This document shows, piece after piece, positions 45,868 to 54,141 of a DNA stretch of 64,000 nucleotides. The translations under genes and the position numbers were made by a program. Source of the stretch: Blastococcus colisei (GTDB lineage Bacteria; Actinomycetota; Actinomycetes; Mycobacteriales; Geodermatophilaceae). The notes under the pieces are model-generated. The model ran no database searches. It was not told the origin of the DNA and was given only the letters and a program-made list of their open reading frames with translations. Every line of letters starts with the position of its first letter. Positions within the stretch are counted from its first letter, which is position 1. The stretch covers positions 1,984,001 to 2,048,000 of the forward strand of contig NZ_VFQE01000001.1 in NCBI RefSeq assembly GCF_006717095.1, written 5' to 3'.

Positions 45868-47057
45868 TTCCGGTGCGGCGGGCGGCGGGCGCGGCGGTCG
45901 TCGGAGGAGTGGTGGTCCTCGCGGTGCTGGGACTCCTGCGCGCCGCCGCGCCTCAGAACTCCCCGTCGATCCCCGAACAGGTCCAGGCCGTGGCGGTCGG
46001 CCTGCGCTGCCCGACCTGCCAGGGCCAGTCGGTCGCCGACAGCGCGTCGGTCCTCGCCGCGAGCTCCCGGCAGGTCATCGAGGACCAGCTGCGGGCAGGC
46101 CGGACCCCGGACCAGATCCGGCAGTACTTCGTCGATCGCTACGGGGAGGAGGTCCTGCTCAGCCCCGACCCGTCCGGCGTCGGGTTGCTGGCCTGGCTGC
46201 TGCCGGCCTTGGCCGTCGCGGCCGGTGGGATCGTCGCCTGGCGCTGGCTGCACCGGCCGCGCAGCGCGCCGGAGAGGACGGCGGGGGATGCCGTGGTGGT
46301 GCCGGCTCGCGAGGCCCTCGCGGCACACCGTGCCGGCGGGCTGGTGCCGGACGGCTCCCCGGCCGGGGAGTCGCTGCGGAAGGCTCTGGACGTCCGGTTG
46401 GCCGCGGAGGAGGACGACTCGGCCGACACCGAGGCGCTGGCCCGGGCCGACCGGCGGCTGGCCGCGGCCTTCGGTCGGTACCGGGCGCGGGAGACGTCCG
46501 CGCGGGTGCGGGATCCCGGCGCGGTGCTGCCGCGACGGGCGGTCACGGCCGGGGCGGCGGTCGTCCTGCTCACGCTTGCGGGAGTGGGCGTGGGTACGGC
46601 GATGGGGAACCGAGGCGCCGGGGATCCGGTCACGGGGGACGTCCCGGTCGCTGCGGAGCCCGCTCCGGGCGTCGCGGCGCTGCGGGCCGAAGCCGAGGCC
46701 CGCCCGCAGGATCCGGCCGCGTGGCTGGCCCTCGGCCGTGCCCTCGACCGCGCGCGGCAGTTCGACCCGGCGGTCGAGGCGTACGACCGGGCACTGGCCC
46801 TGCAGCCGGCGGCCGACGACGTCGCCCTGCTCCGCGGCAACGTGCTGGTCCGGGCGGGCCGGGGCGCCGAGGCGGTGCCGACGATGCGGGAGCTCGCCGG
46901 GCGGTACCCCGACGACCCGGACGTGCTCCTCGTCCTCGGTCTGGCGCAGGAGGCGGCCGGAGCACCGGAGGCGACCGACACCCTGCGTCGCTTCCTCGAG
47001 CTCGCCCCGGACTCCCCGGCGGCCCCCGGGGTCCGGGCGCTGCTGGGGGACGGGTGA
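45864..47057 (+). CDS. ccmH: CcmH-CcmI fusion protein
   Basis: A 397-residue protein. Residues 1-130 are CcmH: signal anchor, the redox motif VGLRCPTCQGQSVADSAS, then QVIEDQLRAGRTPDQIRQYF and a membrane segment (VGLLAWLLPALAVAAGGIVA). Residues 170-240 contain LAAAFGRYRARETSARVRD and a further membrane segment; residues 260-397 are TPR helices (PAAWLALGRALDRARQFDPA, VEAYDRALALQP) as in CcmI, which holds apocytochrome c. In E. coli CcmH has the same kind of fusion. It overlaps both neighbours. Confidence 0.9.
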   Translation: MIPVRRAAGAAVVGGVVVLAVLGLLRAAAPQNSPSIPEQVQAVAVGLRCPTCQGQSVADSASVLAASSRQVIEDQLRAGRTPDQIRQYFVDRYGEEVLLSPDPSGVGLLAWLLPALAVAAGGIVAWRWLHRPRSAPERTAGDAVVVPAREALAAHRAGGLVPDGSPAGESLRKALDVRLAAEEDDSADTEALARADRRLAAAFGRYRARETSARVRDPGAVLPRRAVTAGAAVVLLTLAGVGVGTAMGNRGAGDPVTGDVPVAAEPAPGVAALRAEAEARPQDPAAWLALGRALDRARQFDPAVEAYDRALALQPAADDVALLRGNVLVRAGRGAEAVPTMRELAGRYPDDPDVLLVLGLAQEAAGAPEATDTLRRFLELAPDSPAAPGVRALLGDG

Positions 47058-47428
47058 GATCACTGGCCGCTGTGGCGGCGCTGTTCCTCGCCGGCTGCGG
47101 GACGACCGAACCCGCGCCGGTGCCCACGGGGCCGCCGGCGGGCGAGTTGCGGATCGGCATGCAGGAGTACGCGTTCGGGCTGTCGGCGGGCGCGCTGGAG
47201 GCCGGACCGGTCACCGTCGTGGTGACCAACGCCGGTGGCGCGGCGCACGACGTCGTGCTGCGGCAGGGCGACCAGGAGATCGGCCGCAGCGACGTCCTGT
47301 CCCCGGGTGACAGCCAGACCCTCGAGGTCCAGGTGGAGCGCGGCAGTCCGGTCCACCTCGAGTGCACGCTGACGGGCCATTCGACGGCCGGCATGCACAC
47401 CTCCGTGGCGGTGGCCGCGGGAGGCTGA
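47054..47428 (+). CDS. Cupredoxin-like lipoprotein
   Basis: A 124-residue lipoprotein: LAAVAALFLAGC gives a lipobox with the Cys at residue 15. The beta-sandwich domain has LEAGPVTVVVTNAGGAAHDV and VHLECTLTGHSTAGMH. The His in AAHDV, Cys in LEC, His in TGH and Met in AGMH are in the order of a type-1 copper site. It could be a periplasmic electron carrier to the oxidase or a copper donor for CuA. Its GTG overlaps the ccmH stop, making it the last gene of the ccm operon. Confidence 0.75.
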   Translation: MRSLAAVAALFLAGCGTTEPAPVPTGPPAGELRIGMQEYAFGLSAGALEAGPVTVVVTNAGGAAHDVVLRQGDQEIGRSDVLSPGDSQTLEVQVERGSPVHLECTLTGHSTAGMHTSVAVAAGG

Positions 47429-47508
47429 CAGCCGCAGGAGCATCGCGGGGAGCGCCAGCGACCGAGGAGCGGACGGCGGCGCGGAAGCCGACCAGGGTCA
47501 TCGACGGC

Positions 47509-47750
47509 TGAGTTCGGCAGCACGGTGACCTCGGGGTGGAAAATGCCCTCGAGTCATGAAGGGCAGGTCGAGCCGCTCCAGGGGACGTTGAGCCGCGTCA
47601 GGGCGCGGCTCAACGCCCGCTGGCGCGGCGCAACGCGCATGCCAGCAGGGCGCTGCGGGACTCGGCGCGGTGATCTCGGCCCCGGAAGCGGCGGCATGTC
47701 ATGACGGGCGGGGACTTTCCCACCCTGGAGTCACCTTGCTGCCGAACTCA
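47509..47750. mobile_element. MITE-like 242-bp element with terminal inverted repeats and 8-bp target duplication
   Basis: The ends are perfect inverted repeats of 14 bp (TGAGTTCGGCAGCA at 47509-47522; TGCTGCCGAACTCA at 47737-47750) and remain about 80 % similar over ~51 bp (arms 47509-47559 and 47699-47750). The 8 bp TCGACGGC occurs directly outside both ends (47501-47508 and 47751-47758), as a target-site duplication would. No open frame exists inside. Internal hairpins at 47587-47614 (11-bp stem GTTGAGCCGCG) and about 47613-47655 are present. It fills most of the 351-bp gap between two converging operons. The parent transposase is not in the window. Confidence 0.7.
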
Positions 47751-47779
47751 TCGACGGCTGACGCCGCGCCCGCGTGCCG

Positions 47780-49075
47780 TCAGCCGCGCTGCCGCCTCGC
47801 GTACCAGTAGGCGACCGCGGCCGCGAGGAGCGGTGCGGCCACCAGTGCGACCCGCAGAACCCCCATCACCGACTGCGGGGAGACCACGAGGATCTCCGCG
47901 ACGACGGCGCTCGCCGCCCCGAGGGACAGGACCGTGACCAGGACCGCGACCGCCGTGACGAACGCGACCCGGCCGGGAGCCTCGACCGCCCGCTCGGTCA
48001 CGTCGAGCTCGGCCGCCGGCCGCCGCCGGAAGAGGCGCTCCACCAGGGGGTAGCCCAGGACGGCGACGCCGATGAGGCCCGGCAGCAGGACGCCCCCGAG
48101 CAGCGGATTGGTGATCGTGGTGCCCAGGACGGCGACGTCGACCGCGGGCAGCAGCGCGATCCCGCCCTCGGCGAACAGCAGGTACCAGTCCGGGTACATG
48201 TCATTGCTGGCCGCGCCCGGCACGAACGGGCCGATGTGCTCCACGTCGCCGAAGGGCACCAGCACGGAGGCGAGCACGAGCACCGCGGCCGTGAGGAGGC
48301 CGAGCAGCAGCAGGCGGGATCGCAGCCCCTCGCCACTGGCCGTGGCGACGACCGTCCGGCCGTCCGGCGTCCGCCGCCGCGGCAGCACGGTGTGCCGGTG
48401 ACGGACGACCAGCCACAGGTGGAGGCCGAGCGCGGCCACGAACACCACCGGCAGCACCAGCACGTGCAGCCAGAACAGCCGTGGGACGGCGTCGGAGGCG
48501 TCCGGTCCGCCGAACACGAGGGCGGCCAGCTCCGGGCCCAGCCAGGGGATGCTCGAGGCGATCGTGTGCCCGATCCGGACGCTGCTCCCGGTGACGACGT
48601 CGTAGATCAGGTTCTGCCCGGTCCAGCCGAGCACGATGGCCAGCAGGAGCAGCACCATGCCGAGCAGGTAGTTGGTCGCCCGGCGCCCGCGGAAGGCCCC
48701 GCCGAGGAACACCCGGAGCAAGTGGCCGAGGATCGTCGCGACGAACAGGTAGCTGGCCACCCGGTGCACCCGCCGCAGCAGCTGCCCGCCGGGGACGTCC
48801 TCGCTGATGGTCACCACGGAGGAGAAGGCGGCCGGCAGCTCGCGCCCGGCGTACAACGCCGAGGACCCGTCGTGGACCACCGGTTGCGCGGAGGGCTCGT
48901 AGAAGAACGTCAGGACCACGCCGGTCAGGAGCAGCACCAGGAAGCACACCACCGCGACCGGCCCGAGCAGCATGGACCAGTGCGTGGGGACGACGAGTTC
49001 GCGCAGCCACCGCGGCGCGCCGTTCCGGGCGGTCCGGCCGCCGCCGGAGGTCCGCAGTCGCTCGGCGACGGTCAT
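47780..49075 (-). CDS. qcrB: Cytochrome b of a bc-type complex
   Basis: A 431-residue protein with about nine membrane segments. Two pairs of heme His: RRVHRVASYLFVATILGHLL (14 apart) and FWLHVLVLPVVFVAALGLHL (15 apart). The 14/15 spacing is as in b6f-type and several Gram-positive cytochromes b. The quinone-site PEWY equivalent is MYPDWYLLFAEGG. C-terminal membrane segments follow (VAFVTAVAVLVTVLSLGAAS). It is about 110 residues shorter than mycobacterial QcrB. It is the last gene of the oxidase operon and overlaps the Rieske stop by ATGA. Confidence 0.9.
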   Translation of the reverse strand: MTVAERLRTSGGGRTARNGAPRWLRELVVPTHWSMLLGPVAVVCFLVLLLTGVVLTFFYEPSAQPVVHDGSSALYAGRELPAAFSSVVTISEDVPGGQLLRRVHRVASYLFVATILGHLLRVFLGGAFRGRRATNYLLGMVLLLLAIVLGWTGQNLIYDVVTGSSVRIGHTIASSIPWLGPELAALVFGGPDASDAVPRLFWLHVLVLPVVFVAALGLHLWLVVRHRHTVLPRRRTPDGRTVVATASGEGLRSRLLLLGLLTAAVLVLASVLVPFGDVEHIGPFVPGAASNDMYPDWYLLFAEGGIALLPAVDVAVLGTTITNPLLGGVLLPGLIGVAVLGYPLVERLFRRRPAAELDVTERAVEAPGRVAFVTAVAVLVTVLSLGAASAVVAEILVVSPQSVMGVLRVALVAAPLLAAAVAYWYARRQRG

Positions 49076-49878
49076 CCGCGCACCGGTCCCACGGGCACCG
49101 CGAACCCCCCGGTCGCCACCAGGAACCCGTCCCCGTCCACGCCCAGTGGTAGCTGGGGAAGCGGACGGGATGCCGGGCCGAAGGTCGGCACCGCACCGCG
49201 CGCGGCGTCGAACGTCGCCTGGTGGCAGGGGCAGAACAGCGAGTCGTCGATCTCCTGGTAGAGCCCGACCGGGCAGCCTGCGTGCGTGCAGATCTTCGAG
49301 TAGACGACGATGCGCCGGCCCACCACCCACTCGAGCACGGTCGGGGGCTCGGCGTCACCGGCCAGCCGGACGAGGACGGCGGACGCGGAGTCGGCGCGCT
49401 CGGATCCCTCCGGCCACACCGTGCCGAAGCCACCGACGGGGACCTCGTCGGCCCGGATGCGCTCGCCGTCGGCGGTCACCACGTGGACGCCGCGCCGCCA
49501 CGGGGTCCGGCGGGATTCGTCGCGCCCCAGCCAGGCGAGCAGCCCGATGCCGCCCAGCGCGCCGAGCCCGGCGCCGCCGAGGACCCACCGGCGGCGCACC
49601 GGGTGCCGGGCGACCGCGGCCGCCACCGGCGCGTCCCCGGCCTCGCGCTCGTCGGGCCAGACCAGCTCGGAGATGGTGCGCGGTCGGACCTGGGCGACGA
49701 GGAAGGCGGCGCCGAGCAGGCCGATGCCCAGGAGCGTGCCGATCAGTCCGGTCCGCCACCCCGCGACCAGCCCGACCACGAATGCGGCGAACAGCAGCAC
49801 CGTGGCTCCGGCGACCGCGACCGGCACGGGGCCGCGCAGGCCACTCCGGTCGGGGGCGTCCGGCGCGGCCGCGCTCAC
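49072..49878 (-). CDS. qcrA: Rieske iron-sulfur protein with three membrane segments
   Basis: A 268-residue protein. Membrane segments at about 15-38 (VAVAGATVLLFAAFVVGLVA), 45-62 (GTLLGIGLLGAAFLVAQV) and 98-118 (WVLGGAGLGALGGIGLLAWL) match the three-TM topology of actinobacterial QcrA. The cluster ligands are in YSKICTHAGCPVGLYQE and FCPCHQATFDAARGAV (two Cys-His pairs). It carries electrons from quinol to the cytochrome c subunit. It overlaps both neighbours by four bases. Confidence 0.93.
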   Translation of the reverse strand: MSAAAPDAPDRSGLRGPVPVAVAGATVLLFAAFVVGLVAGWRTGLIGTLLGIGLLGAAFLVAQVRPRTISELVWPDEREAGDAPVAAAVARHPVRRRWVLGGAGLGALGGIGLLAWLGRDESRRTPWRRGVHVVTADGERIRADEVPVGGFGTVWPEGSERADSASAVLVRLAGDAEPPTVLEWVVGRRIVVYSKICTHAGCPVGLYQEIDDSLFCPCHQATFDAARGAVPTFGPASRPLPQLPLGVDGDGFLVATGGFAVPVGPVRG

Positions 49879-50747
49879 GTCCGGGCTCCCGCGTCGTCGT
49901 CCGCTGCCGGGCCCTCGGGGGTCCGCGGGGCGTCCTCGGCCGGGGGCACGCCGGGCGGCGGGACCGCCGGCCGGCGCCTGGTCCGCACGACGAGGACGAG
50001 CGCGCCCACCACGACCAGAGCGAGCACGCCGGTGGCCGCCCCCGCGTACACCCGGCCGATGTCGGTCAGCCCCAGCGGCGTCGGCTCGGCAGCGGCGAGC
50101 TCCTCCACGTAGGCCGCGATGTCCGCGGCCTCCTGGTCGCTGAGCGTCTCGTCCCCGAACTGAGGCATCTCGAAGGGACCGACCCTGATGGCCTCGACGA
50201 TGCCGGTGGGGTCGACGTCCGTGACGTCGGGGGCCAGGGAGCCGTCCGCCGAGATCCCGCCCTGCCCGGCCGCGCTGTGGCAGGGGGCGCAGTTGGTGAG
50301 CCACGGGAGCTGGCCCCGCCCGGGGTCACCGGGGAGGACCTCGGGGATCTCGCCCTCGAGGTCGAACGCATCGGTCATCCACGCGACCACCGCGCGCCGC
50401 TCGTCCGCGGTCAACTGCTCCTCGATCGCGCCCACCTCCGGGTGCACGATCGGCATCCGCCCGGTCCGGATCGTGAGGTCCACGTACGCCACCGGCAGGC
50501 CGCGCAGGTCCGGTCCGGCGGCGGCCCCGGTTCCGGGGACGCCGCTGCCGTCGTTGGCGTGGCACAGCCCGCAGTACCGCAGGTACAGCGACGCGCCCGC
50601 TGCGACGTCCACTCGCGCCGGCTCGGGCGCCGGGGCCGCGTCGGCCGGCTGCACGAGGAGGGTCAGCCCCACGCACCCTGCGACGAGCGCGAGGAGGGGG
50701 AGCAGCGTCCCGCCGCGCCGCTGTCTCCGTCGGTCGGGCGAGGTCAC
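49875..50747 (-). CDS. qcrC: Diheme cytochrome c subunit (QcrC-like)
   Basis: A 290-residue protein: N-terminal signal or anchor (LLPLLALVAGCVGLTLLVQP), heme 1 at YLRYCGLCHANDGSG, heme 2 at TNCAPCHSAAGQGG with MPQFGDETLSDQEAADIAAY as its Met region, one C-terminal membrane segment (VYAGAATGVLALVVVGALVL) and an acidic Pro-rich tail. Two c hemes and a tail anchor are the layout of actinobacterial QcrC, which wires the bc complex directly to the oxidase. Confidence 0.9.
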   Translation of the reverse strand: MTSPDRRRQRRGGTLLPLLALVAGCVGLTLLVQPADAAPAPEPARVDVAAGASLYLRYCGLCHANDGSGVPGTGAAAGPDLRGLPVAYVDLTIRTGRMPIVHPEVGAIEEQLTADERRAVVAWMTDAFDLEGEIPEVLPGDPGRGQLPWLTNCAPCHSAAGQGGISADGSLAPDVTDVDPTGIVEAIRVGPFEMPQFGDETLSDQEAADIAAYVEELAAAEPTPLGLTDIGRVYAGAATGVLALVVVGALVLVVRTRRRPAVPPPGVPPAEDAPRTPEGPAADDDAGART

Positions 50748-51142
50748 GGACGCTCCAGCGTGTAGAGGTAGGCGACGATGTCGTCGACGTCCTCGTCGGT
50801 CACGCCGACGTCGGGCATGAGGGTGCCGGGGTTGATCTCCTGCGGGTCCTGGATCCACCGGGCGAGGTCGTCCGGGGTATTGGGCAGCATCCCGGCGATG
50901 GTGCGGCGGTCGGCGATGCCGGCCAGCGGGGGGCCGACGCTGCCCTGCGGGCCGGCGACCCCAGGGACCTGGTGACAGGCCAGGCAGCCGTACTCGCGCA
51001 GCAGCTCCTGCCCCGCCTGAGGTGCGCCGGGAGGTTCCCCGGTGTCCTCGACGAGGCTGCTGCAGCCGCCCAGGACGACGATGCCGAACACCAGGCCTGC
51101 CGCCGTCGGCGCGCCGGCCCACCATCGCCCGGTCACCAGCAC
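50744..51142 (-). CDS. Monoheme cytochrome c lipoprotein
   Basis: A 132-residue protein with a lipobox (VVLGGC, Cys about residue 27) and one c heme (YGCLACHQVPGVAGPQG); the Met ligand is probably in NPGTLMPDVGVTDEDVDDIV. It could shuttle electrons on the outside of the membrane between the bc complex and the caa3 oxidase. The start is GTG at 51142; a second GTG two codons later is possible. It overlaps the next gene by GTGA. Confidence 0.88.
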   Translation of the reverse strand: MLVTGRWWAGAPTAAGLVFGIVVLGGCSSLVEDTGEPPGAPQAGQELLREYGCLACHQVPGVAGPQGSVGPPLAGIADRRTIAGMLPNTPDDLARWIQDPQEINPGTLMPDVGVTDEDVDDIVAYLYTLERP

Positions 51143-51149
51143 GCTCCTC

Positions 51150-51635
51150 TCACCAGCACGGTCCGATCGCCAGCACCGGAACGATCCCCAGCCCGACCAT
51201 GCCCAGCGACAGGAGGTTCATGTACAGGCCGCCGGTGACGAGGAAGCGGTTGCGCGCCGTGTCCGGCACGGCGTCCCATGCCCGGGCCGGGTACTCCTGC
51301 GCCTGCTCCCGCAGCACCCGGCGCCGCTCGCTCGTCGGCCACAGCGGCGGCCGTGGCGCGGTCGGGGCGTCCACCTCGCCGGTCCTGGGATCGGGCAGCC
51401 GGCGCAGCGTCCACCACGCCGCGTAGCAGGCGGCGGCGACGACGGCCGTGAGGAGCACCGTCAGGATCACGAGGAACACCGGCAGCCCGAGGCCGTCGGT
51501 CGGGCAGCTGGCCTCGATCGTCCAGTAGCCGGCCAGCAGGTGCAGCAGCCAGGCGGCGGTGCCACCGGTCACCGCGAACCAGAAGATGATCGGCCGGACG
51601 CCCGGCCGCTTCGTCTCCGGGGTCGCCGCCGTCAC
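51150..51635 (-). CDS. Membrane protein of the oxidase operon, unknown function
   Basis: A 161-residue protein with three or four membrane segments (IIFWFAVTGGTAAWLLHLLA, LPVFLVILTVLLTAVVAAAC and, near the C-terminus, FLVTGGLYMNLLSLGMVGL). A soluble loop contains the strand ERRRVLREQAQEYPARAWDA. Position after subunit III suggests an accessory or assembly role. Its GTG overlaps the subunit III stop by GTGA and it ends 7 bp before the cytochrome c gene. I do not recognise the family. Confidence 0.75.
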   Translation of the reverse strand: MTAATPETKRPGVRPIIFWFAVTGGTAAWLLHLLAGYWTIEASCPTDGLGLPVFLVILTVLLTAVVAAACYAAWWTLRRLPDPRTGEVDAPTAPRPPLWPTSERRRVLREQAQEYPARAWDAVPDTARNRFLVTGGLYMNLLSLGMVGLGIVPVLAIGPCW

Positions 51636-52240
51636 CAGAACCTCGGCGTGAGGTAGAGGGTGAAGGCGATCACCAGCCAGGAACCCACGACGAAGTACCA
51701 GTAGTAGGCCACGGTCACCGCCATCTGCTGGTCGCGCGGCTGCATCCGATCCCCGCGCACCTTCAGGGCGACGACGGCGAACCCGATGAGGACGAGAACG
51801 GCGTTGATGTGGTGGAACCCGGCGAGGGCCAGGACCAGCGAGCCGTAGACGTCCCGCTGCGGATCGATGCCGTTGGCCGGATAGTCGGCCAGCTGGATGG
51901 CCAGGAACGCCGCGCCGATGACCAGTGCGACGGCCAGCGCGGCGGGCAGTCGCCCCCCGGCGCGCCCGGATCGGGCCGCGACGTGGACGACCGCGGCCGG
52001 CACCACGCTGAGGACCAGCAACCCTGTGGCGATCCCGGTCCGCCACAGGACCGGGTCCTCGGCCGGCGGCGGCGGCCAGGTCGAGGCACCGGTCCGCAGG
52101 TAGTAGTAGGAGAAGAGCAGCGCGGCCAGCATCGAGATCAGCACCCAGAGGGTCAGCTGCATCCCCCACCAGCCGGAGTCCCGCGCGATGGCCGGGGCGG
52201 GCCGGGGCGCCGGGTCGCCGGCGTACCCGCTGGTCCTCAC
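51632..52240 (-). CDS. ctaE: Cytochrome c oxidase subunit III
   Basis: A 202-residue protein with five membrane segments: WWGMQLTLWVLISMLAALLF, GIATGLLVLSVVPAAVVHVA, LAVALVIGAAFLAIQLADYP, YGSLVLALAGFHHINAVLVL and VAYYWYFVVGSWLVIAFTLY. The length is at the short end for COX III (five- rather than seven-segment form), as in many bacterial caa3 enzymes. FHHINAVLVLIGF carries the conserved His. It overlaps ctaD by GTGA. Confidence 0.9.
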   Translation of the reverse strand: MRTSGYAGDPAPRPAPAIARDSGWWGMQLTLWVLISMLAALLFSYYYLRTGASTWPPPPAEDPVLWRTGIATGLLVLSVVPAAVVHVAARSGRAGGRLPAALAVALVIGAAFLAIQLADYPANGIDPQRDVYGSLVLALAGFHHINAVLVLIGFAVVALKVRGDRMQPRDQQMAVTVAYYWYFVVGSWLVIAFTLYLTPRFW

Positions 52241-54141
52241 GAGCCGTCCTCCCTGCTCCAGGTCCACGCGATCCCGACGCACACCGAGCCGAGGAGGCCC
52301 GCCAGCGAGAGCGGGTAGACCGAGACGAGCACGCCACCCAGGGCCAGCACGAGGAAGGCAGCCATCAGCAGCGGCCACCAGGACTGCTTCGGCAGCGTGA
52401 CGACTTCCTCGGGCGCCGCGTCGAGCAGGCTGGTGAGCACGGTCTGCCGCACCTGGCCCGGGGGCTCGAGCAGTTCCTCCTGCCACGTCGACGGGTCGTA
52501 CCGCGGCTGGAACGGCTGGGTGTCCCACAGCGGGGAGCGGCCGGCCACCTCCGGGATGGCCCGGAAGTTGTAAGCCGGCGGCGGCGAGCTCACCCACCAG
52601 TCGAGGGTCTCGCCGCCCCAGGGGTCGTCGCCGGCCCCCTCGCCGTACCGCGCGCTGGAGATGACGTTGCCGAGCGTCACCAGGAGGCCGGTCGTGAGCA
52701 CGATGCTGCCGATCGTGGACAGTGCCTGCGTCGGTTCCCAGCCGGTGTTCTCCGCGTAGGTGTAGACCCGTCGCGGCATGCCCTGCAGTCCGGTGATGTG
52801 CAGCGGGAAGAAGGTGAGGTTGAACCCGACGAAGGTGAGCCAGAAGCTGAGCTTGCCGGAGCGTTCGGACAGCAGACGGCCGGTGATCTTGGGAAACCAG
52901 AAGTACAACCCGGCCAGCACCGGGAAGAGCATCCCGCCGATGAGGACGTAGTGGAAGTGCGCGACCACGAAGTAGGTGTCGTGCGCCTGCTGGTCGAACG
53001 GCACGGAGGCCACCATCACGCCGGTGACGCCGCCGGCCACGAAGATGACGACGAAGCCCACGACGTAGAGCAACGGCGTCTTCCAGACAACGCGTCCCTG
53101 CCACAGGGTGGCGATCCACGCCGAGATCTGGATCGCGCTCGGGATGGGGATGAAGAGGCTGGCCAGGGAGAAGAACGCGAGCCCGAGCTGCGGCAGGCCG
53201 GTGGTGAACATGTGGTGCACCCAGACGCCGAAACCGAGGATGCCGATCGCGACGGTCGACACGGCGATCAGGCTGTAGCCGACGATCCGGGTGCGGGCGA
53301 GGACCGGCACGATCGTGGAGACGATGCCCAGCCCGGGCAGCAGGATGATGTAGACCTCGGGATGCCCGAAGAACCAGAACAGGTGCTGCCACAGCAACGC
53401 GTCGCCACCGGTGGCGGGGTCGTAGAAGTGCGTTCCGACCGTGCGGTCCAGTTCCAGCAGCACGCTGGCCACGACCAGCGGCGGGAACGCGAAGATGATC
53501 GACACCCCGGTGACCAGGACGTTCCAGGCCAGCAGCGGCATCCGGCTGATCTTCATGCCGGGGGCCCGGTTGCGGAGGATGAGGACCACCAGCTCGATGG
53601 CTCCGCCGATGGTCGCGATCTCGACGAACGTGACGCCGAGCAGCCAGAAGTCGATCGACGAGCTGGGGGAGTACTCCCCGTTGGTCAGCGGGACGTAGGA
53701 GAACCAGCCACCGTCCGGGACCTCGCCGAAGAAGAAGCTGGCGTAGAGGAAGATTCCGCCCAGGACGTAGATGTAGTAGCCGAACGCCGTCAACCGGGGA
53801 AAGGGCAGGTCGCGGGTGCCCAGCATCAGCGGCAGGACGTACATCGCGAACGCCTCGCCGACGGGCACGGCGAAGAGGAACATCATCGTCGTGCCGTGCA
53901 TGGTGAACAGCTCGTTGTAGGTCTGCGCGTCGAGGAACGTGCTCTCCGCGCTGCCGAGCTGCCAGCGCATGAACAGCGACTGGATGCCGCCGAGGGCGAA
54001 GAAGACGAACGCGGTGATGAGGAACCGCTGGGCGACCTGCTTGTGGTTGAGCGCGGTCAGGGACCCGGCCAGCCCACGGGGGGTGGCCCAGGCCTCGGCC
54101 AGCGGGTCCTCGGTGCCCGGTCGGTCCCGCAGCAGCGTCAT
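52237..54141 (-). CDS. ctaD: Cytochrome c oxidase subunit I, with C-terminal two-TM extension
   Basis: A 634-residue heme-copper oxidase subunit I. Heme a ligands: FTMHGTTMMFLFAVP and VAHFHYVLIGG. CuB: FGHPEVYIILLPGLG (the His-Tyr crosslink type, family A) and VWVHHMFTTGLP. The region YNFRAIPEVAGRSPLW is the usual end; the protein then continues through a soluble linker to two more membrane segments (WWPLLMAAFLVLALGGVLVS, YPLSLAGLLGSVCVGIAWTW), which look like a fused subunit IV. The ATG overlaps the ctaC stop. Confidence 0.94.
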   Translation of the reverse strand: MTLLRDRPGTEDPLAEAWATPRGLAGSLTALNHKQVAQRFLITAFVFFALGGIQSLFMRWQLGSAESTFLDAQTYNELFTMHGTTMMFLFAVPVGEAFAMYVLPLMLGTRDLPFPRLTAFGYYIYVLGGIFLYASFFFGEVPDGGWFSYVPLTNGEYSPSSSIDFWLLGVTFVEIATIGGAIELVVLILRNRAPGMKISRMPLLAWNVLVTGVSIIFAFPPLVVASVLLELDRTVGTHFYDPATGGDALLWQHLFWFFGHPEVYIILLPGLGIVSTIVPVLARTRIVGYSLIAVSTVAIGILGFGVWVHHMFTTGLPQLGLAFFSLASLFIPIPSAIQISAWIATLWQGRVVWKTPLLYVVGFVVIFVAGGVTGVMVASVPFDQQAHDTYFVVAHFHYVLIGGMLFPVLAGLYFWFPKITGRLLSERSGKLSFWLTFVGFNLTFFPLHITGLQGMPRRVYTYAENTGWEPTQALSTIGSIVLTTGLLVTLGNVISSARYGEGAGDDPWGGETLDWWVSSPPPAYNFRAIPEVAGRSPLWDTQPFQPRYDPSTWQEELLEPPGQVRQTVLTSLLDAAPEEVVTLPKQSWWPLLMAAFLVLALGGVLVSVYPLSLAGLLGSVCVGIAWTWSREDGS

